DNA from: Methanosaeta sp. UBA80
Lineage (GTDB): Archaea > Halobacteriota > Methanosarcinia > Methanotrichales > Methanotrichaceae
Reading direction: 5' to 3'
Length of the DNA stretch: 5,990 nt
Assembly: GCA_002505805.1 (NCBI GenBank)
Contig: DAWB01000023.1
Span: 6,666-12,655, forward strand
The position numbers were made by a program, and so were the translations under genes. Shown here in pieces: positions 1 through 5,990 of this stretch. The notes below the pieces were generated by a model. That model was not told the DNA's origin. It saw only the letters and a list, made by a program, of their open reading frames with translations, and did no database searches. The stretch's first letter is position 1; every line of letters begins with the position of its first letter.

Positions 1-22
1 GATATTTGAGGGATATTATTTA

Positions 23-45
23 ATTTTATAAGTCCATTTTATAAA
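23..45 (+). promoter_or_regulatory. Tandem TATA-like boxes upstream of the aminotransferase gene
   Basis: The 9-mer ATTTTATAA occurs exactly at 23-31 and again at 36-44, in an AT-rich stretch. Either could be an archaeal TATA box. The downstream copy would place transcription start about 26 bases on, near 67, giving a leader of about 22 bases that still includes the ribosome binding site at 75-80. The upstream copy would start near 52. The match is by eye to the archaeal TATA consensus; no clear BRE purine run is seen. Confidence 0.5.
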
Positions 46-74
46 CAATGGCTAACATATCTGGAACTCAAAAC

Positions 75-80
75 GAGGAG
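75..80 (+). promoter_or_regulatory. Ribosome binding site of the aminotransferase gene
   Basis: GAGGAG lies 8 bases before the ATG at 89 and can pair with the CCUCC of the 16S rRNA tail. It supports 89 as the true start. Confidence 0.7.
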
Positions 81-88
81 AATCCAGG

Positions 89-1381
89 ATGACCCTGCAA
101 AAGCATGTCAGCTTGAACATTAATATTCGTGGCCTGAGCGAGTCTCCCACACTTGCCATCAATGAGAGAGTAAAGCAAATGCAGAGCAGAGGAGAGAAAG
201 TCTATAACTTTGGACTCGGCCAATCTCCATTTCCTGTGCCCGTTCCTGTCGTGGAGGCTTTGAGGCTTCATGCTCATGAAAAAGAGTACCTCCCTGTAAA
301 GGGTCTCTTTCCCCTCAAAGAGGCTGTGGCCGGATTTCACCGTCAGAAAGATCTGGTGGAGGCAAATGCAGACTATGTTCTGGTCGGTCCGGGATCAAAA
401 GAGCTTATGTTTCTGCTGCAACTGGTCTTTTACGGAGAGATAATTGTTCCTACGCCATGCTGGGTCTCTTATGTGCCCCAGGCCCAGATCCTAGGAAAGA
501 GAGTGAGCTTGCTGCATACCTCATTTGAGGATAAATGGCATATCCGCGCCGATCGGCTCTCCGAGCTGCTGGAAGGGGAAAAGGATACGTATAGACCAAG
601 ACTGCTGGTTCTCAACTATCCCGGCAATCCCGACGGCCTCACTTACACTGCAAATGAACTCAAGAAGATAGCAGAAGTTGCTAGGGAATATGAGCTGATC
701 CTTCTCTCGGATGAGATTTATGGCCAGCTCCATCACCGGGGAGGCCACGTTTCAGTGGCTCGCTTCTATCCGGAAGGCACGATAATAAGTTCCGGCCTCT
801 CCAAATGGTGCGGAGCAGGCGGCTGGAGACTGGGTACATTCACCTTTCCTCGCAGCCTGGACTGGCTGATGGATGCCATGGCTGCCGTTGCCAGTGAGAC
901 GTACACCTCCGTCAGCGCGCCAATCCAGTATGCTGCTATAGAGGCTTTCCGGGGATCGATGGTAATCGAGAGATATCTATGGCATGCCAGACGGATTCTA
1001 TCCGTACTGGGTCAGAAATGCTACCGGATGCTGAGCGATGCGGGTGTGAGGCTGCATTCGCCTGAGGGGGCTTTTTATATGTTTCCTGATTTTTCCCCTT
1101 TTGCCATAGAACTGGCAAAAAAGAACATAAAGACTTCAAAGCAGCTCTGCGAAAGACTATTTCAGGATACTGCAGTAGCCATGCTTCCGGGAAGGGTATT
1201 CGAGAGACCTTGCGAGGAGCTTACGGCAAGGATCTCGTACATCAATTTCTCAGGATCTAAGTCCCTGGCGGCCAGCGAGACCATAGCAATTCATCATGAG
1301 CTGCCTGCGGAGTTCATTCAGGCTCATTGCGAGGAGACCTTGAGAGGCATGGAAATCCTGACAGAATGGCTGACAAGCTAG
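89..1381 (+). CDS. PLP-dependent aminotransferase, class I/II (fold type I)
   Basis: This 430-residue protein is a cytosolic pyridoxal-phosphate aminotransferase of the aspartate aminotransferase superfamily, moving an amino group between an amino acid and a 2-oxo acid. Visible landmarks run in the family order. GPGSKELMF (100-108) is the cofactor phosphate loop, W125 is the likely aromatic that stacks on the PLP ring, and NYPGNPDG (176-183) includes the PLP-contacting Asn180. SDEIY (207-211) has Asp208 for the pyridine nitrogen and Tyr211. SKWCGAGGWRLG (238-249) has Lys239 as Schiff-base lysine and Arg247 for phosphate. RISY (381-384) has Arg381, which should bind the substrate carboxylate. 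Length is slightly above the usual 380-400. ATG 89 is chosen because an SD precedes it by 8 bases. NPDG in place of the common NPTG is a small departure. The amino-acid substrate cannot be told from sequence alone, so no symbol is given. It is convergent with trkH and looks monocistronic here. Confidence 0.93.
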   Translation: MTLQKHVSLNINIRGLSESPTLAINERVKQMQSRGEKVYNFGLGQSPFPVPVPVVEALRLHAHEKEYLPVKGLFPLKEAVAGFHRQKDLVEANADYVLVGPGSKELMFLLQLVFYGEIIVPTPCWVSYVPQAQILGKRVSLLHTSFEDKWHIRADRLSELLEGEKDTYRPRLLVLNYPGNPDGLTYTANELKKIAEVAREYELILLSDEIYGQLHHRGGHVSVARFYPEGTIISSGLSKWCGAGGWRLGTFTFPRSLDWLMDAMAAVASETYTSVSAPIQYAAIEAFRGSMVIERYLWHARRILSVLGQKCYRMLSDAGVRLHSPEGAFYMFPDFSPFAIELAKKNIKTSKQLCERLFQDTAVAMLPGRVFERPCEELTARISYINFSGSKSLAASETIAIHHELPAEFIQAHCEETLRGMEILTEWLTS

Positions 1382-1438
1382 CCGGGATTGAGACGCAATG
1401 AATGGCTGGCGGGAGGGGCAAGCTGTCATGGCCAGACC
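1382..1438. other. Non-coding spacer after the aminotransferase gene
   Basis: This short stretch lies between the aminotransferase stop and the end of the minus-strand gene fragment. No convincing gene, hairpin or repeat is seen. The only reading frame is a 14-codon ATG stretch at 1398-1442 with no supporting signal. Confidence 0.5.
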
Positions 1439-1594
1439 CTAGTAGTAATACCATATGCTTCTATAGTCATCCGGGTCTTCTCCTCTTTCTTTCAGCCGTT
1501 TTAGATACTTTTTGATGGAAACATCGGTATAGATATAGGGCTTGACCTGTGCGATGTTCTTCTCCCAGGGCAGGAAGGAGTACGTCCTTGGCCC
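1439..1594 (-). pseudogene. Orphan C-terminal gene fragment, 51 codons, no start codon
   Basis: Read on the minus strand, 51 sense codons lie between a TAG at 1595-1597 and a TAG at 1439-1441. The middle reads SFLPWEKNIAQVKPYIYTD, followed by a charged, helix-like stretch containing IKKYLKRLKERGEDPDDY and an aromatic end, IWYYY. Codon choice looks protein-coding, with many C or G third bases and preferred-looking Lys, Glu and Asp codons. There is no ATG, GTG or TTG in the stretch, so it cannot start by itself. A second minus frame across 1570-1615 also reads plausibly (TDLYNPLGAKDV), which would fit a frameshifted remnant. I do not recognise the family. It lies in the same frame as trkH, 48 bases beyond its stop. 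It may be the decayed tail of a lost gene or, less likely, a readthrough extension. Confidence 0.42.
1475..1515 (+). terminator. Possible oligo-T termination region for the aminotransferase transcript
   Basis: The + strand is pyrimidine-rich here, with short T tracts at about 1486-1492, 1499-1502 and 1509-1513. Archaeal RNA polymerase can terminate on T tracts without a hairpin. The same bases encode the lysine-rich part of the minus-strand fragment, which alone could explain the T content, so this is a weak call. Confidence 0.22.
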
Positions 1595-1642
1595 CTAAGG
1601 GATTATAGAGATCAGTTCATGGTTCTGCCAGGCACAAAGATG

Positions 1643-3250
1643 CTATCTTTTCCATGTTTCCGGCAGGAGCATCAATATCACAGGAAGAATCTCCAGGCGG
1701 CCGATGTACATGAAGAAAAAACCCAAAGCGCGGCCTGCCTCTGAGACTCCGGTAAAGTCCAGGGCTACCACGCCAAATCCAGGGCCAACAACTCCTAAGC
1801 AACATGCTGTAGCGGAAATAGCAGAAAGGAAATTGAACTGAGGATTTGACGCCTCAGTGATGGCAAAGGCCAACACTCCCAAAATGAAGATCAATAAATA
1901 TAACTGCACGAACAATAGAACTGACTTGACGGTATTCTCTTTAACCACCTTATCTCCAATCTTTATGACCATGACCGCCTTGGGGTGAAGGCTTCGCATC
2001 AACTCATTGTATGTGTATTTTAAAACGATAAGCACCCGTCCTACTTTTATTCCCCCACCAGTCGATCCCGTGCAGCCCCCAATCGTCATCAGAAGTATCA
2101 AAATGACCTTTGCTGCCATAGACCAGGCATCATAATCGAAGTTATTCACAAAACCAGCCGTGGTCATGGTTGAAGCTACCTGAAATATCGATGAGCGCAG
2201 CGCGGTAAAGGAGCTTCCTGGTATTCTGCCCCAGATCATCAACATAATAACAGAAATTAAAATTATAAAAATATAAAATTTAAACTCTTCGTCCTGTATT
2301 AAGCTTTTAAAATTTCTTTTAAGTATAATCTTATGATATATGATAAAATTGGTTCCGCCCAGCAGGAGAAATATGCAGACAATGACCTCCACCAATATGC
2401 TATTGTATTTTGCAATGCTGTAAGCTACAGGAGAGAACCCACCTGTTGCAATGCTGGCAAACGCAGTGCATAGGGCGTCATAGATAGGCAAGCCAGCTCC
2501 TACAAGCAGCGCAAATTCAAAGCCTGCCAGTCCCAGATATATTCCCCAAAATGTTTTTGCGGTATTCCTAACCCTGGGCGTAATAGCCTCCTTCACCAGT
2601 CCGAGACCATCCACAGAATAGAGCTCTCTGCCGGCCAGACCCAGATTGGGAAGAATGGCTATGAATAGCATTATAATTCCCAGCCCGCCTAAGAACTGAG
2701 AGAATGACCGCCAGAAAAGAAGGCCGTAATAAGTTCCTTTGACGGAAAGCAAATCCCCAAGATCCAAAGTCAATCCGAAGAAAAGATCAATCGTATCTGT
2801 GGGGAAGCAATAGGTGAGGTAATTTGCGGCTCTTTCCGCCAGAGCATAGGCCAGGCTGCTTTGCACTAGGTCAGGGCTTATGATCCAGTAGCCCTCTGAA
2901 TTGTATTGGCTGAATATGGTGGCACCTGTGGTCGTAAAGCCGGACATGGATTCAAAGATCGCATTCATCGGCCCAAATCCAAAGATCATGTAGGGCAGAG
3001 AACCGATCATTGCCGCCAAAAGCCAGCTCAATGAGACTGTGACGAATGCTTCTCTCCTGCCCATATCAGAGTTCTCGCCGAAATGCTTTAGGATAAGGCC
3101 CAGGATGAGGACAAGAAGAGAGCTGACTCCAAAGGATATTACGCCCAATGGCTCTTTATAGATGGCCGAAACCAGCCCTGGTATTACCATGAGTGCCCCG
3201 ATGAGGAAGGTCAGCAAACCTAGGGTTTTCAGGACGATCCTTATATTCAT
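1643..3250 (-). CDS. trkH: TrkH-family potassium uptake transporter, membrane subunit
   Basis: This integral membrane K+ translocating subunit of the Trk/Ktr superfamily is about 535 residues and normally works with a cytoplasmic TrkA/RCK protein. Residues are numbered from the upstream TTG at 3262; subtract 4 for the ATG at 3250. The four pore loops can be read: SMSGFTTTG (105-113), ASIATGGFS (269-277), STMTTAGF (364-371) and LGVVGPGFG (489-497). The conserved membrane hairpin GGCTGSTGGGIKVGR is at 395-409, and the family's C-terminal GRLEILPVILMLLPETW is present, so the gene looks complete. Two oddities stand out. About 45-50 extra residues lie after the first pore loop (119-178), and Val491 replaces the usual Asn of LGNVGPG. 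The ATG at 3248-3250 is preferred to the TTG because the protein then begins MNIRIVLK; neither start has an SD. It lies downstream of the H+-ATPase gene in the same direction, but its own TATA box argues for separate transcription. No trkA is present. Confidence 0.92.
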   Translation of the reverse strand: MNIRIVLKTLGLLTFLIGALMVIPGLVSAIYKEPLGVISFGVSSLLVLILGLILKHFGENSDMGRREAFVTVSLSWLLAAMIGSLPYMIFGFGPMNAIFESMSGFTTTGATIFSQYNSEGYWIISPDLVQSSLAYALAERAANYLTYCFPTDTIDLFFGLTLDLGDLLSVKGTYYGLLFWRSFSQFLGGLGIIMLFIAILPNLGLAGRELYSVDGLGLVKEAITPRVRNTAKTFWGIYLGLAGFEFALLVGAGLPIYDALCTAFASIATGGFSPVAYSIAKYNSILVEVIVCIFLLLGGTNFIIYHKIILKRNFKSLIQDEEFKFYIFIILISVIMLMIWGRIPGSSFTALRSSIFQVASTMTTAGFVNNFDYDAWSMAAKVILILLMTIGGCTGSTGGGIKVGRVLIVLKYTYNELMRSLHPKAVMVIKIGDKVVKENTVKSVLLFVQLYLLIFILGVLAFAITEASNPQFNFLSAISATACCLGVVGPGFGVVALDFTGVSEAGRALGFFFMYIGRLEILPVILMLLPETWKR

Positions 3251-3274
3251 TCTGAAAGCCAATTGGGCTAGCCG

Positions 3275-3282
3275 TTAATATG
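3275..3282 (-). promoter_or_regulatory. Weak start-proximal TATA-like element of trkH
   Basis: The minus strand reads CATATTAA here. Transcription about 26 bases downstream would begin near 3252, almost on the ATG at 3250, giving a leaderless mRNA. That would fit the absence of an SD. The match to the TATA consensus is only partial. Confidence 0.25.
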
Positions 3283-3289
3283 AGTTTGC

Positions 3290-3319
3290 CTGATTTGATC
3301 AGATGCGGATCCGTCCGGA
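3290..3319. repeat. Cluster of short palindromes in the trkH 5' region
   Basis: Three small symmetric elements are packed together: CTGAT-TTG-ATCAG at 3290-3302, CGGATCCG at 3306-3313 and TCCGGA at 3314-3319. They lie between the strong TATA box and the gene, where an operator or leader structure could act. Each is short enough to arise by chance. Confidence 0.28.
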
Positions 3320-3384
3320 TGTCTGTACTCCTCTAAGACACTATCCTCTCACTACTATCACAGGCAGATGGGTTCGGGACTACA

Positions 3385-3394
3385 ATTATATAAT
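3385..3394 (-). promoter_or_regulatory. Strong TATA-like box between the ATPase gene and trkH
   Basis: ATTATATAAT is a perfect 10-base palindrome in an AT-rich patch of the spacer. Used on the minus strand it would start transcription near 3362-3365 and give trkH a leader of about 110 bases. That leader holds the GAGGAG at 3328-3333 (minus strand) and the short palindromes at 3290-3319. Being symmetric, it does not itself show direction, but the only gene it could serve nearby is trkH. Confidence 0.45.
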
Positions 3395-3468
3395 CCTATC
3401 AGTATTTTTTAGCTAAAGTTTGCAGGAAAATTCCTATGTGTGCTTGAATCAACGCTACCATTTAGCCG

Positions 3469-5943
3469 TCAAGAAATTTTCTTGTCATCATCTCCTATAG
3501 CCATCGCCTCTTTCTTCAGCATAATTACCTCTCGTTCAAACCGTTTGAACAGGAATACCTTCGCGAGGTCCGTTAAAACGAAGGACGTCATGGAGTAAAC
3601 CCATACGAATAATGCAAGGCTCCAGCCTATAGCGGGTATGAGCAGGCCGTAGACTGCGATAATTGTCGCTACTATTTGAGTGCCGAAAACTGCTACCAGC
3701 AGTATATTGCTCGGCCGGTAGGACCAGAAATGGCCTTTTGTCCTGGTTATAAATATAAGAAAATGCCCTGCGACCGAGAGCTTGAGGTACATCATTGATT
3801 GCAGGACATCCTTGCTAAGGTGAAGGACGTTCACTCCTATGAAAAATAATATAAAAGATGCTACTGTGCCAACCAGGCCCAGAAATGTCGCCATACCAAG
3901 CACATTCGTCATATCCCATCGGCTAGGCTTGAGCGCATACTCCGCTCGGTCGTAAGCGATGGACATAATGGCAAAATCGTTAAGCAAAGCCAGCAATACT
4001 ATCATAATGGCGGTCACCGGATAAAAGTTGAAGATGATTATTGAAAGAGTGATGAAGAACAGCACTCTGATGGTCTCAGCTATGCGGTAAATTGCGTAGC
4101 TGTTCATCCGCCGGAATATCTTGCGGCTCTCCTTGATGGCGTCAATAATGACGGATAGCCCCTTTCTGGTTAGAACTATTGCTGCGGCAGATTTGGCGGC
4201 ATCTGTAGCTCCCGAAACTGCAATTCCAGCATCGGCTTTCTTCAAGGCAGGTGCATCGTTTACACCGTCACCAGTCATTCCAACGATGTGTCCTCTAGCT
4301 TGAAGCAGCTCTACGATCTTGAATTTGTGCTCAGGAAATACTTGGGCAAAACCGTCTGCCTTTTCGATGATATCCGTGGCATCTTCGTCTGATTTGTCGA
4401 TGAAGTCCGATGGGGGCCTGATATTAGTTCCTAGACCCACCATCTGGGCGATCTCTTTGGCTATGTCTACGTGGTCTCCGGTGACCATTTTTATGCGTAC
4501 ACCCAATGACTGAGCAGTATTAATGGTTTCAGCAGAGTCTTCTCTGGGCGGGTCTTGAAGGGCAATAAGTCCTACATAGTGCCAGGCTCCATTGGAGTCC
4601 GTGCTTGCAACGCCCAGAGCCCGATAACCCTTAGAAGCGAAAGCTTTTACGCTTTGGTCAACTGAGGCGCCCGCTGTACTATTTGCTGCTAATGAGAGTA
4701 TGGCTTGAGGTGCACCCTTGGCTGCCCCGAAGCTACCTTGAGGACCCTCTATTTCGGCTAACGTCCTCTTAGAAACGGGATCAAAAGGTTTGAACTTGCC
4801 CAATTTGTAGCTGGCGGTTTCAACCTGCACTTCCTTGCTCTTCTTTATGATGGCGACATCTATTAGGTCACCGTCCTCCTCCCGAGAGGCTAAGGCACCA
4901 AACAGCAGCACATCCTTCTGGGAGAAGCCTTCGAAAGGCACTACCTCTGCCACCGTAATGGCATTCTGAGTTATCGTGCCGGTCTTATCTGAGCAGAGAA
5001 CATCCACCCCGGCCATCTCTTCGATGGCTGTGAGCCTGCTTACTATGGCTTCTTTCTTGGCGAGTTCCATCGCACCCACTGCCATTGTCACGGATAGAAC
5101 GGCTGGAAGGGCGGCGGGTATGGCGGCTACCACTAGCACCAGGGCAAACTGCAAAGTCTGTAGAAAGCTTTCGTGCCTCTGGGTGGCTACGATGAATATT
5201 ATGGTCACCAAGACTGCGGCCAGAATGATCAGATAGTCTCCAATCTTGACTACCGCCTTCTGAAAGTGGCTCTGGGTCTTGGCCAATTCTACCAGCTTGG
5301 CAGTACGGCCGAAGTAGGTATTCATCCCCGTAGCAAAGACCAGAGCAGTCATCTCTCCCTGACGCACTATTGATCCAGAGAAAGCAACCTCTGAGACCTT
5401 TTTCTCCACAGGCAGCGATTCACCTGTCAGGGAAGATTCATCTACCTGAAGAAAATCGCCCTCGATGAGCTTGATGTCTGCGGGAACAATCTCACCCAAA
5501 CGGATTCTAACCAGATCACCAGGTACAAGCTCTCGGGATGGAACGCCTTTCCATAGCCCATCTCTCTGGACCCTGGCCATAGGTGCAAGCCTTTTCTTCA
5601 AAAGTTCAATGGCATTGTCAGCTTTCCGCTCTTGCCAAAAGCCAACCACGCCGTTCATGAGAAGAAGCAAGAAGATGATGGCAAAGTCATCCCAGCGACT
5701 TAGTATTGCGGAAAGAATGGCTGCGGTTTCAATCATCCAGGGAATGGTCCCCCAGAAATAGCCCAGGAATTTTATAAACGGATTGATTTTTTCCTCTAAA
5801 ATTTCATTTGGGCCATATTTTTGGCCTCTTGCCTCTGCTTCTTGGTTAGACAAGCCGTTCTCATTCGATGAGAGCTTGCTCATCAAATCGGCAACTGATG
5901 ATCTCCCGGCCTCATCAGCGCTGATAGCAGAATCGATAATCAA
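3469..5943 (-). CDS. P3A-type plasma-membrane H+-transporting P-type ATPase (PMA1-like)
   Basis: This 824-residue ATP-driven pump most likely exports protons and energises the membrane. The full P-type layout is visible: an N-terminal cation-ATPase domain (about 15-60), the actuator loop with LTGES (172-176), and the M4 motif PAALP (276-280). CSDKTGTIT (317-325) has the phosphorylated Asp319. KGAP (409-412) has the nucleotide-site lysine, followed by DPPRE (464-468), MVTGDH (486-491) and the hinge TGDGVNDAPAL (557-567). Assignment to P3A rests on M2 LMNGVVGFWQE and M6 LLNDFAIMSI. There Asn97 and Asp656 line up with the Asn106/Asp684 pair that handles the proton in plant AHA2. The heavy-metal CPC motif and N-terminal metal-binding domains are absent. 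After the last membrane segment only about 27 residues remain, so the roughly 100-residue autoinhibitory tail of plant pumps is missing. The start is a TTG with a good SD 7 bases upstream; the first ATG would be codon 21, inside the conserved N-domain. It is upstream of trkH in the same direction. Confidence 0.93.
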   Translation of the reverse strand: MIIDSAISADEAGRSSVADLMSKLSSNENGLSNQEAEARGQKYGPNEILEEKINPFIKFLGYFWGTIPWMIETAAILSAILSRWDDFAIIFLLLLMNGVVGFWQERKADNAIELLKKRLAPMARVQRDGLWKGVPSRELVPGDLVRIRLGEIVPADIKLIEGDFLQVDESSLTGESLPVEKKVSEVAFSGSIVRQGEMTALVFATGMNTYFGRTAKLVELAKTQSHFQKAVVKIGDYLIILAAVLVTIIFIVATQRHESFLQTLQFALVLVVAAIPAALPAVLSVTMAVGAMELAKKEAIVSRLTAIEEMAGVDVLCSDKTGTITQNAITVAEVVPFEGFSQKDVLLFGALASREEDGDLIDVAIIKKSKEVQVETASYKLGKFKPFDPVSKRTLAEIEGPQGSFGAAKGAPQAILSLAANSTAGASVDQSVKAFASKGYRALGVASTDSNGAWHYVGLIALQDPPREDSAETINTAQSLGVRIKMVTGDHVDIAKEIAQMVGLGTNIRPPSDFIDKSDEDATDIIEKADGFAQVFPEHKFKIVELLQARGHIVGMTGDGVNDAPALKKADAGIAVSGATDAAKSAAAIVLTRKGLSVIIDAIKESRKIFRRMNSYAIYRIAETIRVLFFITLSIIIFNFYPVTAIMIVLLALLNDFAIMSIAYDRAEYALKPSRWDMTNVLGMATFLGLVGTVASFILFFIGVNVLHLSKDVLQSMMYLKLSVAGHFLIFITRTKGHFWSYRPSNILLVAVFGTQIVATIIAVYGLLIPAIGWSLALFVWVYSMTSFVLTDLAKVFLFKRFEREVIMLKKEAMAIGDDDKKIS

Positions 5944-5950
5944 AATATGC

Positions 5951-5955
5951 CACCT
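5951..5955 (-). promoter_or_regulatory. Ribosome binding site selecting a TTG start for the H+-ATPase
   Basis: The minus strand reads AGGTG here, a direct match to part of the archaeal SD core AGGAGGTG, and ends 7 bases before the TTG at 5941-5943. No in-frame ATG or GTG lies between it and the window edge. It decides the start in favour of TTG. Confidence 0.6.
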
Positions 5956-5990
5956 ACCTATATTAATTCCGACATTCCGGAGTAAGGATT

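Noticed and set aside
68..1139. Minus-strand open frames inside the aminotransferase gene
   Set aside because: They are opposite a gene with all its catalytic motifs and have no promoter or SD support.
1398..1442. 14-codon + strand ATG frame after the aminotransferase gene
   Set aside because: No SD, very short, and it overlaps the minus-strand fragment; chance is enough.
1617..1805. 62-codon minus-strand frame over the end of trkH
   Set aside because: It is an out-of-frame reading of the conserved TrkH C-terminus, Arg/Pro/Gly-rich and without family features.
1377..3274. Shared 8-mer GCTAGCCG at 1377-1384 and 3267-3274, flanking the trkH region
   Set aside because: It is too short and lacks any extension or element ends; it does not mark a mobile element.
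3328..3333. GAGGAG (minus strand) as an SD for an earlier trkH start
   Set aside because: No ATG, GTG or TTG follows at a suitable distance, and a TAA at 3274-3276 interrupts the trkH frame before the TTG.
3424..3435. Inverted repeat AGGAA-AA-TTCCT after the ATPase stop, considered as a terminator
   Set aside because: A 5-bp stem with a 2-base loop cannot form a useful hairpin, and no long T tract follows on the minus strand.
4121..5761. Several + strand open frames antisense to the ATPase gene (60-98 codons)
   Set aside because: They lie wholly inside a conserved P-type ATPase gene, show no recognisable domain, and have low-complexity Ser/Ala/Thr-rich translations typical of antisense shadow frames.
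5960..5968. TATA-like AATTAATATA on the minus strand before the ATPase
   Set aside because: It lies only about 20 bases before the TTG, so transcription would begin at or inside the start codon and lose the SD at 5951-5955. The true promoter is probably beyond the window.

Overview
The window holds three long intact genes on two strands. A PLP-dependent aminotransferase lies on the + strand (89-1381). A TrkH-family K+ transporter (1643-3250, minus) and a P3A-type proton-pumping ATPase (3469-5943, minus) read towards it. The window has no RNA genes, insertion sequences, CRISPR arrays or long repeats that I can see.

The organism is most likely an archaeon, plausibly a methanogen of the Methanotrichales/Methanosarcinales type; this is inference. 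The start regions carry TATA-like boxes rather than -35/-10 pairs, Shine-Dalgarno (SD) motifs fit the archaeal 16S tail, and a PMA1-like H+-ATPase beside TrkH suits that group. Base composition is near half GC. Bacteria can also carry P3A ATPases, so the assignment is not firm.

Layout: 1-88 is a promoter/leader with two copies of a TATA-like 9-mer and a good SD. 89-1381 is the aminotransferase. 1382-1642 lies between convergent genes and holds a 51-codon open stretch on the minus strand with no start codon that reads like the C-terminal end of a real protein. It is in the same frame as trkH and separated from it by two TAG codons. 1643-3250 is trkH. 3251-3468 is a 218-base spacer with a strong TATA box and short palindromes. 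3469-5943 is the H+-ATPase, started at a TTG behind a good SD. 5944-5990 is its 5' flank.

Functionally, the ATPase and TrkH make a sensible pair. An electrogenic H+ pump polarises the membrane and TrkH lets K+ in down that potential, much as Pma1 and Trk1 work together in fungi. The cytoplasmic TrkA/RCK partner that usually gates TrkH is not in the window. The aminotransferase has no evident link to them. No wholly new system is visible. The best leads are the extra segment in TrkH, the orphan C-terminal fragment with its in-frame TAG series, and a 110-base patch of about 15% GC inside trkH.
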